From Rhodomicrobium vannielii ATCC 17100 (GTDB lineage: Bacteria; Pseudomonadota; Alphaproteobacteria; Rhizobiales; Rhodomicrobiaceae), in contig NC_014664.1 in assembly GCF_000166055.1 (NCBI RefSeq), positions 3,937,501 to 4,001,500 on the forward strand: a stretch of DNA of 64,000 nucleotides, in the 5' to 3' direction. Position 1 is the first letter of the stretch, and each line of letters begins with the position of its first letter. Positions 37,006 to 46,192 of this stretch are shown piece after piece. A program made the translations under genes and the position numbers. The notes beneath the pieces were generated by a model, which was not told the origin of the DNA, did no database searches, and worked only from the letters and a program-made list of their open reading frames with translations.

Positions 37006-38367
37006 TCAGCCCTCGACGGCGATGGCGTGAAAGAACGAGCCGCTGACGAGCCCGCGCCGCGAACCCGTTTCGGCGCAAGGCTCGCCGCGCGCATCCACGG
37101 CATCGAGCAGCGGCGCGTCGTTGACCGCGAGCACGCTCGCGTAATGAAACTCGTGGCCCCAGAGCGTGCCGCCAGCCCGCCCCAGCGCGCCGTCCGCCAG
37201 AAGCTGCGCGCGCCGATAGCCAAGATGCAGCTTGCGCTTGGCGAAACTCGTCTCAAGGCCGAGCAGCCCCGCCATCGCGTGCCGCACGCCGTCCGCGTCT
37301 TCGAGCCCGGAGCCTAGCACCATATAGCCGCCGCACTCGCCGTGAATGTTGGTGCCGCGCGCGGCCGCATCGCGAAGGCCGCCGAGGAAGTGCGAGGCGG
37401 CGGCGAGCGTCCCGGCGTGAAGCTCGGGGTAGCCGCCGGGCAGCCACACCGCATCCGCTGAAGCGTCCGGCGCGTCGTCAGCCAGCGGCGAGAAACACAG
37501 GATTTCCGCGCCCGCGTCGCGCCAGCCTTGCAGCATATGCGGATAGAGAAAGGAGAACGCGCGGTCCTTCGCAAGCGCAATGCGTTGGCCGGGTGGCGGC
37601 AGCGGCGGCGCGGATGGGGCGGCTTCGAGCACGCACGGCGCGGCGCTCGCGACGATTGCATCAAGCGAAACCTGCGCGGCGACTTCCTCCGCCAGCTTAT
37701 CGAGCCAACCGTCGAGATCCGCATGCTCGCCCGCCTGCACGAGCCCAAGATGACGGTCGGGCAGCGCGATGGAGGCACGCCGACGCAACGCGCCGAGCAC
37801 CGGTACGCCGATCCGCTCCAGCGCCGCGCGGATAGGCCGCTCATGCCCCTCGCTCGCCACGCGGTTCAGGATAACGCCTGCGAGGTGCACATCGTCGCGA
37901 TAGAGCTTGCAGCCGAGCGCCACCGCCGCCGCAGTCTCTGACTGCGCGGACACGTCCAGCACGAGCACAACAGGCCAGCCCGTCAATGCGGCGAGGTCGG
38001 CGGTCGCGCCCCGCGCCGTTCGTCCTTCCGCCGCCACGCCGTCGAACAGGCCCATCACGCCTTCCGCGATGCACAGAGTTCGGTCTAACGGCATCTCAGA
38101 TGCCGCCGACGCGCCAGCCCGCCCGATGAGGCTACCGATCAGCTCGCGCGGCATCGCCCACGTATCGAGGTTGAAGCTTGGTCGCCCACACGCTGCTTCG
38201 TGAAAGGCGGGGTCGATATAGTCCGGCCCGGATTTGAACGGCTGCACCGCCACGCCGCGCCGCGTCAACGCGCGCATCAGGCCCAGCGAAAGCGTGGTCT
38301 TGCCCGCGCCGGATCGCACGGCGGAAATTATGACGCCGCGCGGCCCGGATTTGCCGCCGCCCGTCAT
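37006..38367 (-). CDS. cobB: Cobyrinic acid a,c-diamide synthase (hydrogenobyrinic type, CobB)
   Basis: This 453-residue ATP-dependent amidotransferase amidates the a and c side chains of (hydrogeno)byrinate with glutamine. The N-terminal P-loop domain has [16 protein letters not shown] and [13 protein letters not shown]. The C-terminal class I glutamine amidotransferase domain has the catalytic Cys in [13 protein letters not shown] and His near GHEFHY. ATG 38367 begins [11 protein letters not shown] and overlaps cobM by 4 bases (ATGA); an open frame upstream is the cobM region in another frame. Confidence 0.94.
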   Translation of the reverse strand: MTGGGKSGPRGVIISAVRSGAGKTTLSLGLMRALTRRGVAVQPFKSGPDYIDPAFHEAACGRPSFNLDTWAMPRELIGSLIGRAGASAASEMPLDRTLCIAEGVMGLFDGVAAEGRTARGATADLAALTGWPVVLVLDVSAQSETAAAVALGCKLYRDDVHLAGVILNRVASEGHERPIRAALERIGVPVLGALRRRASIALPDRHLGLVQAGEHADLDGWLDKLAEEVAAQVSLDAIVASAAPCVLEAAPSAPPLPPPGQRIALAKDRAFSFLYPHMLQGWRDAGAEILCFSPLADDAPDASADAVWLPGGYPELHAGTLAAASHFLGGLRDAAARGTNIHGECGGYMVLGSGLEDADGVRHAMAGLLGLETSFAKRKLHLGYRRAQLLADGALGRAGGTLWGHEFHYASVLAVNDAPLLDAVDARGEPCAETGSRRGLVSGSFFHAIAVEG

Positions 38368-39128
38368 TCGCCGCGGCCTCGATAGCGGCGCTGATAGCCG
38401 GGATCGTAGAGCGAGCTTTCGCGGAAATCCGCTGAGCCGAGAGAGTGGCCCACGAGGATCAGCGCGGTTCGGTCGATATGGGCCGCCTCCGCCACCTTCG
38501 CGGCAAGTTCGCCGAGGGCTGCGCGGATGATCGTTTCCTCCGGCCAACTCGCGCGGTAGACGACCGCCGCCGGGCAATCCGCGCCGTAAAACGGGAGAAG
38601 CTCCGCCACAACCTTGTCGAGCGCGTGGATCGACAGATGCACCGCGAGCGTGGCGCGCGTGGCGGCGAAGGCGGCGAGCGTCTCCGTGTCCGGCATGGCT
38701 GATGCGCGGCCCGATGTCCGCGTCAGCACGACCGATTGCGCCACTTCGGGTAGCGTGAGTTCGCGCCCGAGCGCCGCCGCCGCCGCCGCGAACGATGGCA
38801 CGCCGGGTGTTACGGTGTACGGAATGTCGAGCGCATCAAGGCGGCGCGTCTGCTCGCCAAGCGCGCTCCACACTGACAGGTCGCCCGAATGCAGACGCGC
38901 CACGTCATGGCCTGCCGCCGTCGCGTCCACGATATCGGCGACGATTTCGTCGAGCGACATCGGCGCGGTGTTCACGATGCGCGCGCCCGGCGGGCAGTGG
39001 CCGAGGATTGCCTCCGGCACGAGCGAGCCCGCATAGAGGCACACGGGGCAGCGCGCTATGATGTCGCGGCCGCGAAGCGTCAGGAGGTCGGGCGCGCCCG
39101 GCCCCGCACCGATGAAATGAACGGTCAT
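38364..39128 (-). CDS. cobM: Precorrin-4 C11-methyltransferase (CobM)
   Basis: This 254-residue SAM methyltransferase of the tetrapyrrole methylase family converts precorrin-4 to precorrin-5. It has the family start [18 protein letters not shown], the loop [13 protein letters not shown] and [19 protein letters not shown] 39128 is set by a strong AAGGAGAG site. The mosaic palindromic repeat lies immediately upstream, separating it from cobE. Confidence 0.94.
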   Translation of the reverse strand: MTVHFIGAGPGAPDLLTLRGRDIIARCPVCLYAGSLVPEAILGHCPPGARIVNTAPMSLDEIVADIVDATAAGHDVARLHSGDLSVWSALGEQTRRLDALDIPYTVTPGVPSFAAAAAALGRELTLPEVAQSVVLTRTSGRASAMPDTETLAAFAATRATLAVHLSIHALDKVVAELLPFYGADCPAAVVYRASWPEETIIRAALGELAAKVAEAAHIDRTALILVGHSLGSADFRESSLYDPGYQRRYRGRGE

Positions 39129-39133
39129 TCGGT

Positions 39134-39141
39134 CTCTCCTT
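39134..39141 (-). promoter_or_regulatory. Ribosome binding site of cobM
   Basis: The complement reads AAGGAGAG, 5 bases before ATG 39128. It decides the start against an in-frame extension into the upstream repeat. Confidence 0.85.
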
Positions 39142-39240
39142 AGAGTATTTCCGCTTAAAACGGGATCGTGGAAATGCTCTATCTCATTGTTCTGACGCAA
39201 TTCCGGACGGAAAACCGGTTCCCACTTTTCCTGGAATTGC
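39142..39240. repeat. Mosaic palindromic repeat (two-part), copy 1
   Basis: Part 1 is AGAGTATTTCC (39142-39152) and GGAAATGCTCT (39170-39180), an 11-bp stem with one mismatch. Part 2 runs from GCAATTCC (39197) to GGAATTGC (39240) and contains GGACGGAAAACCGGTTCCCA. Part 2 is almost identical to 53685-53729. It lies between cobM and cobE and codes for the C-terminus of CobE. Confidence 0.85.
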
Positions 39241-39645
39241 TTTCGCGGCGGCGTCTTTACCGATGGCGATGGCGCAAGCAGCTTCGCGGTTGGTGACGCG
39301 CGCGCAGAGAAGCCGCGCGCCGGGTCCGGCTGCGGCGAGCGCCGCCGCTTCGGCGACCGAGGGCACGCCCTTTTCCGCCAGCACGCGCGCCGACAGGGTC
39401 AACCCGCCCGGCGCAGCCTCTGCCAGATCCGCCTCGCTCAACAACGCGACGCGCATGCGAAGACGCTGCGCCGCTTCCAGAAACCCCGGCTCGACGGCCT
39501 TATCCGCGAGCGTGGCCAACGCGGTGAGCGAGGCCGCCTCGACGCCCGCCGCTTCGAGCGCCGCCACGACAGCGCCGCTGATGGCATCCGCGCCCGCGTT
39601 CTTGCGGAAGCCGAGCCCCGCAATGATGGTCGTCTTGCCCGTCAT
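39184..39645 (-). CDS. cobE: Cobalamin biosynthesis protein CobE (CbiG C-terminal domain family)
   Basis: The 153-residue protein matches CobE/CbiG-C: start [18 protein letters not shown] and the central region [22 protein letters not shown]. Its exact step in the aerobic pathway is not settled. It overlaps cobL by 4 bases. The last 18 or so residues ([16 protein letters not shown]) come from the palindromic repeat, making it longer than usual; the functional domain ends before this. Confidence 0.88.
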   Translation of the reverse strand: MTGKTTIIAGLGFRKNAGADAISGAVVAALEAAGVEAASLTALATLADKAVEPGFLEAAQRLRMRVALLSEADLAEAAPGGLTLSARVLAEKGVPSVAEAAALAAAGPGARLLCARVTNREAACAIAIGKDAAAKAIPGKVGTGFPSGIASEQ

Positions 39646-40877
39646 GATTTCACCGCGCGCCACTGCGTGACGGGCATCGCGGCGCGCCATCCGGTGAAGC
39701 TGCCCAGCGCCGACGCGCGCGAAATCTCAATGCGGGTGAGTTCACCGCCGCGCCGCTTGAACGCGTCCACCAGAAGCGCCTCGCTTTCGAGCGTCACGGC
39801 GTTGGCGACGATGCGGCCGCCGGGCTTCAGCGCGTTCCATGCAGCGTCGAACACGCCCGCGTCCGTCAGCCCGCCGCCGATGAACACGGCGTCCGGCGAA
39901 GGCAGATCCGCCAGCGCATCCGGCGCGCATCCCTCGACCACGCGAAGATCCGGCGCCCCGAGCGAGAGCGCATTGCGCATTGCGCGCGCGGCCCGCTCTG
40001 CATTCTCCTCGACGCCGATAGCGCGCATTGCTGGATGCCGGAGCAGCCACTCGATGGCGATTGAGCCGGAGCCGAGGCCGATGTCCCACAGGAGTTCGCC
40101 GGGCCGGGGGGCGAGCGCCGCAAGCGTCACCGCGCGGACCTCGCGCTTCGTCAACTGGCCGTCGCTTTCGAATAGCGCGTCGTCGAGGCCCGGCGTCAGC
40201 GGCACGATGCGCGCATCCGCGCCGCCCGCGACTTCGATGGCGAGCACGTTCAGCGCGGCGATGCCATCAAGCGTGAACGCGTCGGCGCGAGCGCTACTGA
40301 CGCGCTCACCCATGCCGCCCATCTCTTCAAGCACCGTGAGCGTGGATGCGCCGAAGCCGAGATCGGTCAGCAGCCGCGCGGCTTTTGCGGGCGTCGTTCC
40401 ATCCCATGACAGCGCGAGGATGCGCGCGCCGGGAAACAGATGCCGCGTCACCCCTTCCAGTGCGCGGCCGTGCAGCGTGATCGCGGCAACGTCCTGCAAC
40501 GCCCAAGCCATGCGCGACGCGGCGAGGCTGAAGGATGACGGTTGCGGCACGCAGAGAATTTCGTCCGCGCCGGCAAAGGTGGCGATCTGCTTGCCGACGC
40601 CATAATGAAACGGGTCGCCGCTCGCGAGCACGCATACAGGCCGCCCGCGCCGCGCGGCGATCTGCGGGAAGGCGTCGTGCAGCGGGCTCGGCCATGGGAG
40701 CGTCTCACCCCGGATCAGAGGCGCAGCGAGCGCGAGATGCCGCGCGCCGCCGACCACCAACTCAGCGCTTGAAACGAGCGCGCGCGCATGCGCCGTCAGC
40801 CCCTCGACACCGTCTTCGCCGATGCCGACGATAGACAGCCAGCGCCGAAGCGTGTTTGTTTCCCGCGGTTCCATCAT
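39642..40877 (-). CDS. cobL: Precorrin-6Y C5,15-methyltransferase, decarboxylating (CobL)
   Basis: This 411-residue fusion of two methyltransferases makes precorrin-8 from precorrin-6B. The N-terminal CbiE-like domain has LSIVGIGEDGVEGLTA and VLASGDPFHYGVG. The C-terminal CbiT-like domain has LWDIGLGSGSIAIEWL and FIGGGLTD. The start is ATG 40877 (MMEPRE) or the next ATG. It is divergent from cobK with only 41 bases between, so their promoters overlap. Confidence 0.94.
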   Translation of the reverse strand: MMEPRETNTLRRWLSIVGIGEDGVEGLTAHARALVSSAELVVGGARHLALAAPLIRGETLPWPSPLHDAFPQIAARRGRPVCVLASGDPFHYGVGKQIATFAGADEILCVPQPSSFSLAASRMAWALQDVAAITLHGRALEGVTRHLFPGARILALSWDGTTPAKAARLLTDLGFGASTLTVLEEMGGMGERVSSARADAFTLDGIAALNVLAIEVAGGADARIVPLTPGLDDALFESDGQLTKREVRAVTLAALAPRPGELLWDIGLGSGSIAIEWLLRHPAMRAIGVEENAERAARAMRNALSLGAPDLRVVEGCAPDALADLPSPDAVFIGGGLTDAGVFDAAWNALKPGGRIVANAVTLESEALLVDAFKRRGGELTRIEISRASALGSFTGWRAAMPVTQWRAVKS

Positions 40878-40918
40878 GAGGCCCGTCGCGCCTTCGCGAC
40901 ATTCCGTGAGAGTTCACG

Positions 40919-41698
40919 ATGCGACTTCTGATCCTTGGCGGCACAGCCGACGCCTCCGCGCTCGCGAAGCGGCTGGTGGGCGACGCGCGGTTCGAGCCCA
41001 CGCTGTCCCTCGCGGGCCGCACCGTTTCGCCCGCAACGCCAGCCATTCCGTTCCGCATCGGCGGCTTCGGTGGAGCGGAGGGCCTCGCGGCATACCTCCG
41101 CGACGAGCGTATCGACGCGATGATCGACGCCACGCATCCTTTCGCCGCGCGCATCTCCGCCAATGCCGTCAAGGCGGCGGAAGCGGCAAGTGTTCCGCTC
41201 GCGAGCCTCATGCGTCCAGCATGGGCGCGGCAGGAGGGCGATTGCTGGATTTCCGTTCCTTCGCCCGAAGCCGCCGCCGCAGCTCTCGGCGACGAGCGGC
41301 GTAACGTGTTCCTGACCGTGGGGCGGCTCGAACTGCCCGCCTTCGCCGCCGCGCCGCACCATCGTTATGTGGCGCGCGTGATCGACCGGCCCGAAGGCGT
41401 GACGCTGCCGCCCGACCTCGCCTTCATCGAGGCGCGTGGGCCTTACGACGCCGAAGCCGAGTTGAAGCTGATGCGCGACGGCGGGTTTGATGTGGTCGTT
41501 TCCAAGAATTCGGGTGGCGCGGCAACCTACGGCAAGATCGAGGCGGCGCGCGCGCTCGGCCTGCCCGTGGTGATGATCGAGCGGCCGGAGAAGCCTGCGG
41601 GTCACGCGCTCAGCTCGCCCGCAGAAGCGGTGGCGTGGCTCGAAACGCTGCTCGCCGCGTGCGATCATTCCGGGGCGCGCTCCGAACGCGGCGTATAG
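40919..41698 (+). CDS. cobK: Precorrin-6A reductase (CobK)
   Basis: This 259-residue NADPH-dependent reductase of the corrin ring has the start MRLLILGGTADASALAKRL, the segment IDATHPFAARISANAV and the late KNSGGAATYGKIEAARALG of CobK/CbiJ. It lies on the plus strand inside an otherwise minus-strand cob run, and its 3' end overlaps the 3' end of cobJ by 34 bases. Confidence 0.94.
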   Translation: MRLLILGGTADASALAKRLVGDARFEPTLSLAGRTVSPATPAIPFRIGGFGGAEGLAAYLRDERIDAMIDATHPFAARISANAVKAAEAASVPLASLMRPAWARQEGDCWISVPSPEAAAAALGDERRNVFLTVGRLELPAFAAAPHHRYVARVIDRPEGVTLPPDLAFIEARGPYDAEAELKLMRDGGFDVVVSKNSGGAATYGKIEAARALGLPVVMIERPEKPAGHALSSPAEAVAWLETLLAACDHSGARSERGV

Positions 41699-42429
41699 AC
41701 CCACGGCAGCGCAGCGCCGTCGCGCTCGATGAGCCGCGTGGTGCTCGCGCCGATCATGACGAGCGTGCGCATGTCCACGATGGACGGGTCCGCTTCGGCC
41801 AGCGTCGTCACTGTGACGCGCGCCTCCGCCGTTCCCGCCGCGCGGACGAACAGCACGACCGTATCGCCCGCCTTCACCTCGCGCAGAATGTCGAGCGCCG
41901 CGCCCAATTGATGCGGGCGCGCGAGCGACTTCGCATTGTAGAGGGAGATCACGAAATCCGCTTCGGCCGCCGCGCGAAGACGGCGCTCGACCGTAGCCCA
42001 GCTTTTGAGATTATCGGAAAGCGAGATGGCGCAAAAGTCGCCGCCGAGAGGCGCTCCGACCTCTGCCGCCACGGCCAGCATCGCGGTCACGCCCGGTTCG
42101 ACGCGAATGTCGAGCGCGCGCCAGGCTGGATCGCCCGCGTCCACTGCCTCGAAAATCGCCGCCGCCATGGCGAAAACGCCCGCATCGCCACCGGAGACCA
42201 CAGCCACGCGACGCCCCTGCGCCGCAAGCTCCAGCGCATGGCGCGCGCGGTCGATCTCCACGCGGTTGCCGGACGCATGGCGCGTTTGCCCCTCGCGCTG
42301 CGGCACCCGGTCGAGATAGAGGCCGTAGCCGATGAGGTCGGTCGCTTCGGCCAGCGCGAGGCTCGCGGCGGGCGTGGTGTAGGCCGCGTCGCCCGGCCCG
42401 ACGCCGACGATGACGAGCGACCCCGTCAT
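41665..42429 (-). CDS. cobJ: Precorrin-3B C17-methyltransferase (CobJ)
   Basis: This 254-residue tetrapyrrole methylase causes ring contraction to precorrin-4. It has the start SLVIVGVGPGDAAYTTPAAS, the loop VAVVSGGDAGVFAMAA and the region GGDFCAISLSDNLKSW typical of CobJ/CbiH. ATG 42429 overlaps the cobI stop (ATGA). It is the enzyme acting directly after CobZ or CobG. Confidence 0.94.
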   Translation of the reverse strand: MTGSLVIVGVGPGDAAYTTPAASLALAEATDLIGYGLYLDRVPQREGQTRHASGNRVEIDRARHALELAAQGRRVAVVSGGDAGVFAMAAAIFEAVDAGDPAWRALDIRVEPGVTAMLAVAAEVGAPLGGDFCAISLSDNLKSWATVERRLRAAAEADFVISLYNAKSLARPHQLGAALDILREVKAGDTVVLFVRAAGTAEARVTVTTLAEADPSIVDMRTLVMIGASTTRLIERDGAALPWVYTPRSERAPE

Positions 42430-43184
42430 ATGCGCCTCCCGTTGCCGGGGATGAGGATCATGGAGAAATAGGGTGCCTTCGCTGCATCCACGTCTGCCAG
42501 CGGGACGACGCGCTCGCCCGGCATGGTGCCGCGCTCCACATAGATCGCGCGGTCGAGCAGCCCCGCCTGCGCCACCGCGCGGCGCACCTTCGCGAGATTG
42601 CGGCCAACTTTCATTATGGCGGCGGCATCCGTGTCGGCGAGACGGCGGGCGAGCGTCGCCTCGTCGAGCGTGCCGGGCAGCACCGTAAGCACGTCGTCGC
42701 CCCAGGTGAGCGGCGCATTCGCCTTGGCCGCGCAGCCCGAAATGCCGATGACGCCGGGCACGATCTCGACCGGGTAATCGCGCTCCAGACGCCGCCACAT
42801 ATGCATGAACGAGCCGTAGAAGAACGGGTCGCCCTCGCCCATCAGCCCGACAGACCTGCCCGCGCGCAGCAGCGCGGCGAGCCGTTCCGCCGACGCCTCG
42901 TAGAAATTGCGCATCGGGCTGGTATAGGCGGCATCCTCGACCGGCGCTTCGGTCGTGACGGGATAATACAGCGTCAGTTCCTCGCGGCCCGGCTCGATCA
43001 GCGGTGCGGCCACGGAGCGGGCGCAGCTTTCGCGGCCCTCCTTCGCAAAGCATGCGAGCACATCCACCGAACGGATCAGCCCCGCCGCGCGCAGCGTGAG
43101 ATAGCGCACGTCGCCCGGTCCGACGCCGATGCCGTAAAGCGTGCCCGCTTCCGCGCCGCCCGCGATAAGTTCGAGCGGGCTCAT
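42426..43184 (-). CDS. cobI: Precorrin-2 C20-methyltransferase (CobI)
   Basis: This 252-residue SAM methyltransferase forms precorrin-3A. It shows the start [20 protein letters not shown], the loop [17 protein letters not shown] and [16 protein letters not shown] typical of CobI/CbiL. It overlaps cobJ and cobH by 4 bases on either side, indicating one translationally coupled run cobH-cobI-cobJ. Confidence 0.94.
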   Translation of the reverse strand: MSPLELIAGGAEAGTLYGIGVGPGDVRYLTLRAAGLIRSVDVLACFAKEGRESCARSVAAPLIEPGREELTLYYPVTTEAPVEDAAYTSPMRNFYEASAERLAALLRAGRSVGLMGEGDPFFYGSFMHMWRRLERDYPVEIVPGVIGISGCAAKANAPLTWGDDVLTVLPGTLDEATLARRLADTDAAAIMKVGRNLAKVRRAVAQAGLLDRAIYVERGTMPGERVVPLADVDAAKAPYFSMILIPGNGRRI

Positions 43185-43846
43185 TCTTTCTCGCTCGCGA
43201 GCGCGTTGACGGCGGCGGCGGCCATGGCGCTTCCGCCCCGGCGGCCCCTCACCACGAGATAAGGCACGCGGCCATCGGCGGCGAGCGCATCCTTCGACTC
43301 AGCCGCGCCGACGAAACCGACCGGCGTGCCGATGATCGCTGCGGGTGCGGGCGCGCCTTCGTCCAGCATTTCGAGGAGGCGGAACAGTGCGGACGGCGCG
43401 TTGCCGATGGCGACCACCGCGCCTTCGAGGTGCGGCCGCCAGAGTTCCATCGCGGCGGCGGAGCGCGTGTTGCAGATTTCTTTCGCAAGGTCGGGCACGG
43501 TTTCGTCCGCAAGCGTACAGATCACCGCGTTGCTCGCTGGAAGACGCGCGCGTGTGACGCCGAAAGCCACCATGTTCGCGTCGCAGAGGATCGGCGCACC
43601 CGCGAGCAATGCCGCGCGCGCGGCGGCGGCGAAGCTCGGCGACATTTCGAGGTCGTTCACCACATCGACCATCCCGCAGGCGTGGATGATGCGGACCGCG
43701 ACCTTCGCCTCAAGCTCGTCGAAGCGCGAGAGGTCGGCCTCGCTGCGGATGATGGAGAAGGAGCGGCGATAGATTTCGGCTCCATCGCGGATATAGTCCC
43801 GCGGGGCGGGCTTCTGGGCTTCGGTCATCGATTTTGGGGCGGACAT
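43181..43846 (-). CDS. cobH: Precorrin-8X methylmutase (CobH)
   Basis: This enzyme moves a methyl from C11 to C12, giving hydrogenobyrinate. The core has [20 protein letters not shown] and the catalytic His in [11 protein letters not shown], followed by [13 protein letters not shown] and [14 protein letters not shown]. Possible starts are ATG 43846 (chosen), ATG 43828, or TTG 43903; none has a clear ribosome site. From 43846 the protein has 221 residues, close to the usual 210. Confidence 0.92.
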   Translation of the reverse strand: MSAPKSMTEAQKPAPRDYIRDGAEIYRRSFSIIRSEADLSRFDELEAKVAVRIIHACGMVDVVNDLEMSPSFAAAARAALLAGAPILCDANMVAFGVTRARLPASNAVICTLADETVPDLAKEICNTRSAAAMELWRPHLEGAVVAIGNAPSALFRLLEMLDEGAPAPAAIIGTPVGFVGAAESKDALAADGRVPYLVVRGRRGGSAMAAAAVNALASEKE

Positions 43847-43970
43847 GGACGTGGCTCGGCTCAGTCGGATCGGCTCAATGGGATCAGCTTGGCGCTCCGT
43901 CAAAAAATGCAGTTAGCCAATGCGCGCGCGGGCTGTCAAACGCAATCGGGACGCGTGGAATGCCACAGCG

Positions 43971-44945
43971 TCAAAGCGCCGTGAAGGCGACGACGGCCGC
44001 CGCGAGCGCATTCGCCTGAATGAGGCAGGCCGTGCGATAGAGACGCAGCGCCGCGCGGATGTCATCGGCCGTGAGCGCGGCTCGCCCGTCGCCCATCCAC
44101 GAATCGTCCACCAGCGTGCCGCCATAGACGCGCGGGCCGCCGAGCTTGAAGCCGAGCGCGCCCGCCATCGCGGCTTCCGGCCAGCCCGCGTTTGGCGAGC
44201 GATGGCGGCGCGCATCGCGGAACACGGCGCGGGCTGCATTCTCGGCGGAGGCGGAAGGCTGAAGCAGCGCGGCGAGCGTGAGCCACAGCGCGGCGAGGCG
44301 CGAGCCCGGCAGGTTCAGGAGATCGTCCAGCCGCGCCGACGCCCAGCCGAAGGCGTGATAGCGCTCGGACTTGTGGCCGATCATGCTGTCGGCCGTGTTG
44401 ACGGCTTTATAGGCAGCCGCCGCCGGAATGCCGCCTAGCGCGAGCCAGAACAGGGGCGCGACGACGCCATCGGAAAAATTCTCGGCGAGGCTTTCCACTG
44501 CCGCGCGGCTGACGCCCGCTTCGTCGAGCGCGGACACGTCGCGGCCGACTAAAAAGGTCACCGCCTCGCGTCCGCCGTCGATACCGTCCGCTTCAAGACG
44601 GTCGGCGACAGCCTCCGCGTGCTCGGCGAGGGCCCGCTGCGCGAGGAGCGAACTCGCGAGAATGCCGCCGACAATGATGGCGGCAAGCGGCGGCAGGGCG
44701 CTTTCGAGCACGGCCCATAAACCGGCGCTGATCGCCAATGTCGCCCCGAGCATCAGCGCGAGCGTGACGATGCCGCCCGCGCGCCGCTGCGCGAACGTCC
44801 ACGCGGGCCGGTTCAAGTTCCGGTCGCACCATGATAAGAGTGCGCCGATCCACGTCACCGGATGGCCCACGGCGCGGAACAGCGCGTTCGGATAACCTGC
44901 TGCGGCTTCAACCAGAAGCGCGATGAGGGCGAGCGTGGTGAACAT
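43971..44945 (-). CDS. cobD: Adenosylcobinamide-phosphate synthase (CobD/CbiB)
   Basis: This 324-residue membrane enzyme attaches the aminopropanol (phosphate) arm to adenosylcobyric acid. It has several transmembrane helices and the CbiB motifs AVESLAENFSDGVVAPLFWL, YKAVNTADSMIGHKSERY and SPNAGWPEAAMAGALG. It is divergent from cobC, whose product makes the aminopropanol phosphate. The 29-base gap holds both translation starts. Confidence 0.93.
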   Translation of the reverse strand: MFTTLALIALLVEAAAGYPNALFRAVGHPVTWIGALLSWCDRNLNRPAWTFAQRRAGGIVTLALMLGATLAISAGLWAVLESALPPLAAIIVGGILASSLLAQRALAEHAEAVADRLEADGIDGGREAVTFLVGRDVSALDEAGVSRAAVESLAENFSDGVVAPLFWLALGGIPAAAAYKAVNTADSMIGHKSERYHAFGWASARLDDLLNLPGSRLAALWLTLAALLQPSASAENAARAVFRDARRHRSPNAGWPEAAMAGALGFKLGGPRVYGGTLVDDSWMGDGRAALTADDIRAALRLYRTACLIQANALAAAVVAFTAL

Positions 44946-44974
44946 GACCCGAAAGGCGAAAGCGCGGACGCGCG

Positions 44975-46165
44975 ATGAAATGTAACGCTCCTATAGATGA
45001 AGCTGCGGCTGCGGGAAATCGCCGGGACAAAAAAAATCCGGGCGAGCGGTCTGAGCGTGAGCACGATGCCCCGACGCATGACGTGATCGCGCATGATGTG
45101 ATCCCGCATGGCGGCGCGCTCGACGAGGCGCGGCGGCGCTGGCCGAATGCGCCCGAGCCGTGGATCGATCTTTCGACCGGCATCAACCCCGTGGCCTATC
45201 CCGTGCCGGAAATCGGCGCGGAGGCGTGGACGCGTTTGCCTCTGGCGTCCGAAGAATGCGCGCTACGGGTAGCGGCGGCGGCTCGTTACGGCGCGAAAAA
45301 CGCGGATTGCATCGTCGCGGCGCCCGGCACGCAGGCGTTGATCCAGATCCTGCCGAGGCTCGTCGCGCCCGGCTCCCGGCGAGGTTGCGCTGCTCCCGCC
45401 ACAGAGCCGTTGCACGAGGGCGCACGGCCACACGTCGCGGTGCTGTCTCCAACCTACGCCGAGCATGCGGCGGCGTGGCGGCGCGAGGGGCACGATTTGC
45501 GCGAGGTCGCTTCGCTCGCCGATACGCGCGGAGCGGACGCAGTCGTCGTCGTCAACCCGAACAACCCGACCGGCCGATTGATCGCCGCCGAGGCGCTGGC
45601 CGAATGGGCGGTATCGCTTGCGCAGCGTGGCGGGCTGCTCGTGGTCGACGAAGCCTTCATGGATGTCGCGGAGCAGGGCGCGAGCGTCGTCCCTTCGCTG
45701 CCGCCATCAACAATCGTGCTGCGCTCCTTCGGCAAGATGTACGGGCTGGCGGGCGTGCGCCTTGGGTTTGCGATCGCGGAACCTGCGCTCGCAACGCGGC
45801 TTCGCGGCATGCTCGGCCCGTGGGCGGTGTCCGGCCCGGCGCTCGCCATCGGCACGGCGGCTCTCAACGACCGCGCATGGCTCGAAGCGGCCCGCGCGCG
45901 TCTTGCCGCCGATGCCGCGCGCCTCGACGCCCTTATCGCGGGTGCTGGATGCGAAATCGTGGGCGGTACGAACCTCTATCGCCTCGCCGCGTGCCCGGAA
46001 ACGCCAGATCACGCCGGCGCGCGCACCGCTTTGACGCTCGCGAATCGTCTCGGCGAGCACGGCATCCTCGTCCGGCGCTTTACCTATGAGCGCTCCTGGC
46101 TGCGCTTCGGCATTCCGGGCAGCGCGGAAGCCTGGCAGCGCCTTGAGCGGGCGCTTCACGCCTGA
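44975..46165 (+). CDS. cobC: L-threonine-O-3-phosphate decarboxylase (CobC)
   Basis: This PLP enzyme of the aminotransferase class I/II fold makes (R)-1-amino-2-propanol phosphate for the nucleotide loop. It has IDLSTGINPVAYPVP, VVVNPNNPTGR, the VDEAFMDV Asp segment and the PLP Lys in RSFGKMYGLAGVRLGF. From ATG 44975 it has 396 residues, but the first 40 are low-complexity with a small HDVI repeat. GTG 45083 or GTG 45098 just before the family start PHGGALDEAR may be the true start. Confidence 0.9.
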   Translation: MKCNAPIDEAAAAGNRRDKKNPGERSEREHDAPTHDVIAHDVIPHGGALDEARRRWPNAPEPWIDLSTGINPVAYPVPEIGAEAWTRLPLASEECALRVAAAARYGAKNADCIVAAPGTQALIQILPRLVAPGSRRGCAAPATEPLHEGARPHVAVLSPTYAEHAAAWRREGHDLREVASLADTRGADAVVVVNPNNPTGRLIAAEALAEWAVSLAQRGGLLVVDEAFMDVAEQGASVVPSLPPSTIVLRSFGKMYGLAGVRLGFAIAEPALATRLRGMLGPWAVSGPALAIGTAALNDRAWLEAARARLAADAARLDALIAGAGCEIVGGTNLYRLAACPETPDHAGARTALTLANRLGEHGILVRRFTYERSWLRFGIPGSAEAWQRLERALHA

Positions 46166-46192
46166 TGGGGACCGCCGGCGCGATGCGGCAGA

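Noticed and set aside
42430-43053. Upstream extension of the cobJ frame, giving a 462-residue product
   Set aside because: The extra part is the cobI region read in the wrong frame; the CobJ start motif and ATGA overlap fix the start at 42429.
43904-43970. GCCACAG near 43961 as a B12 box before cobH
   Set aside because: It is on the wrong strand for cobH, differs from the consensus, and the other conserved riboswitch elements are missing.
45061-45110. Short direct repeats CATGATGTGATC/CATGACGTGATC as a possible CRISPR-like or operator array
   Set aside because: Only two imperfect units of 15 bases, inside or just before the cobC start; too few to be an array.
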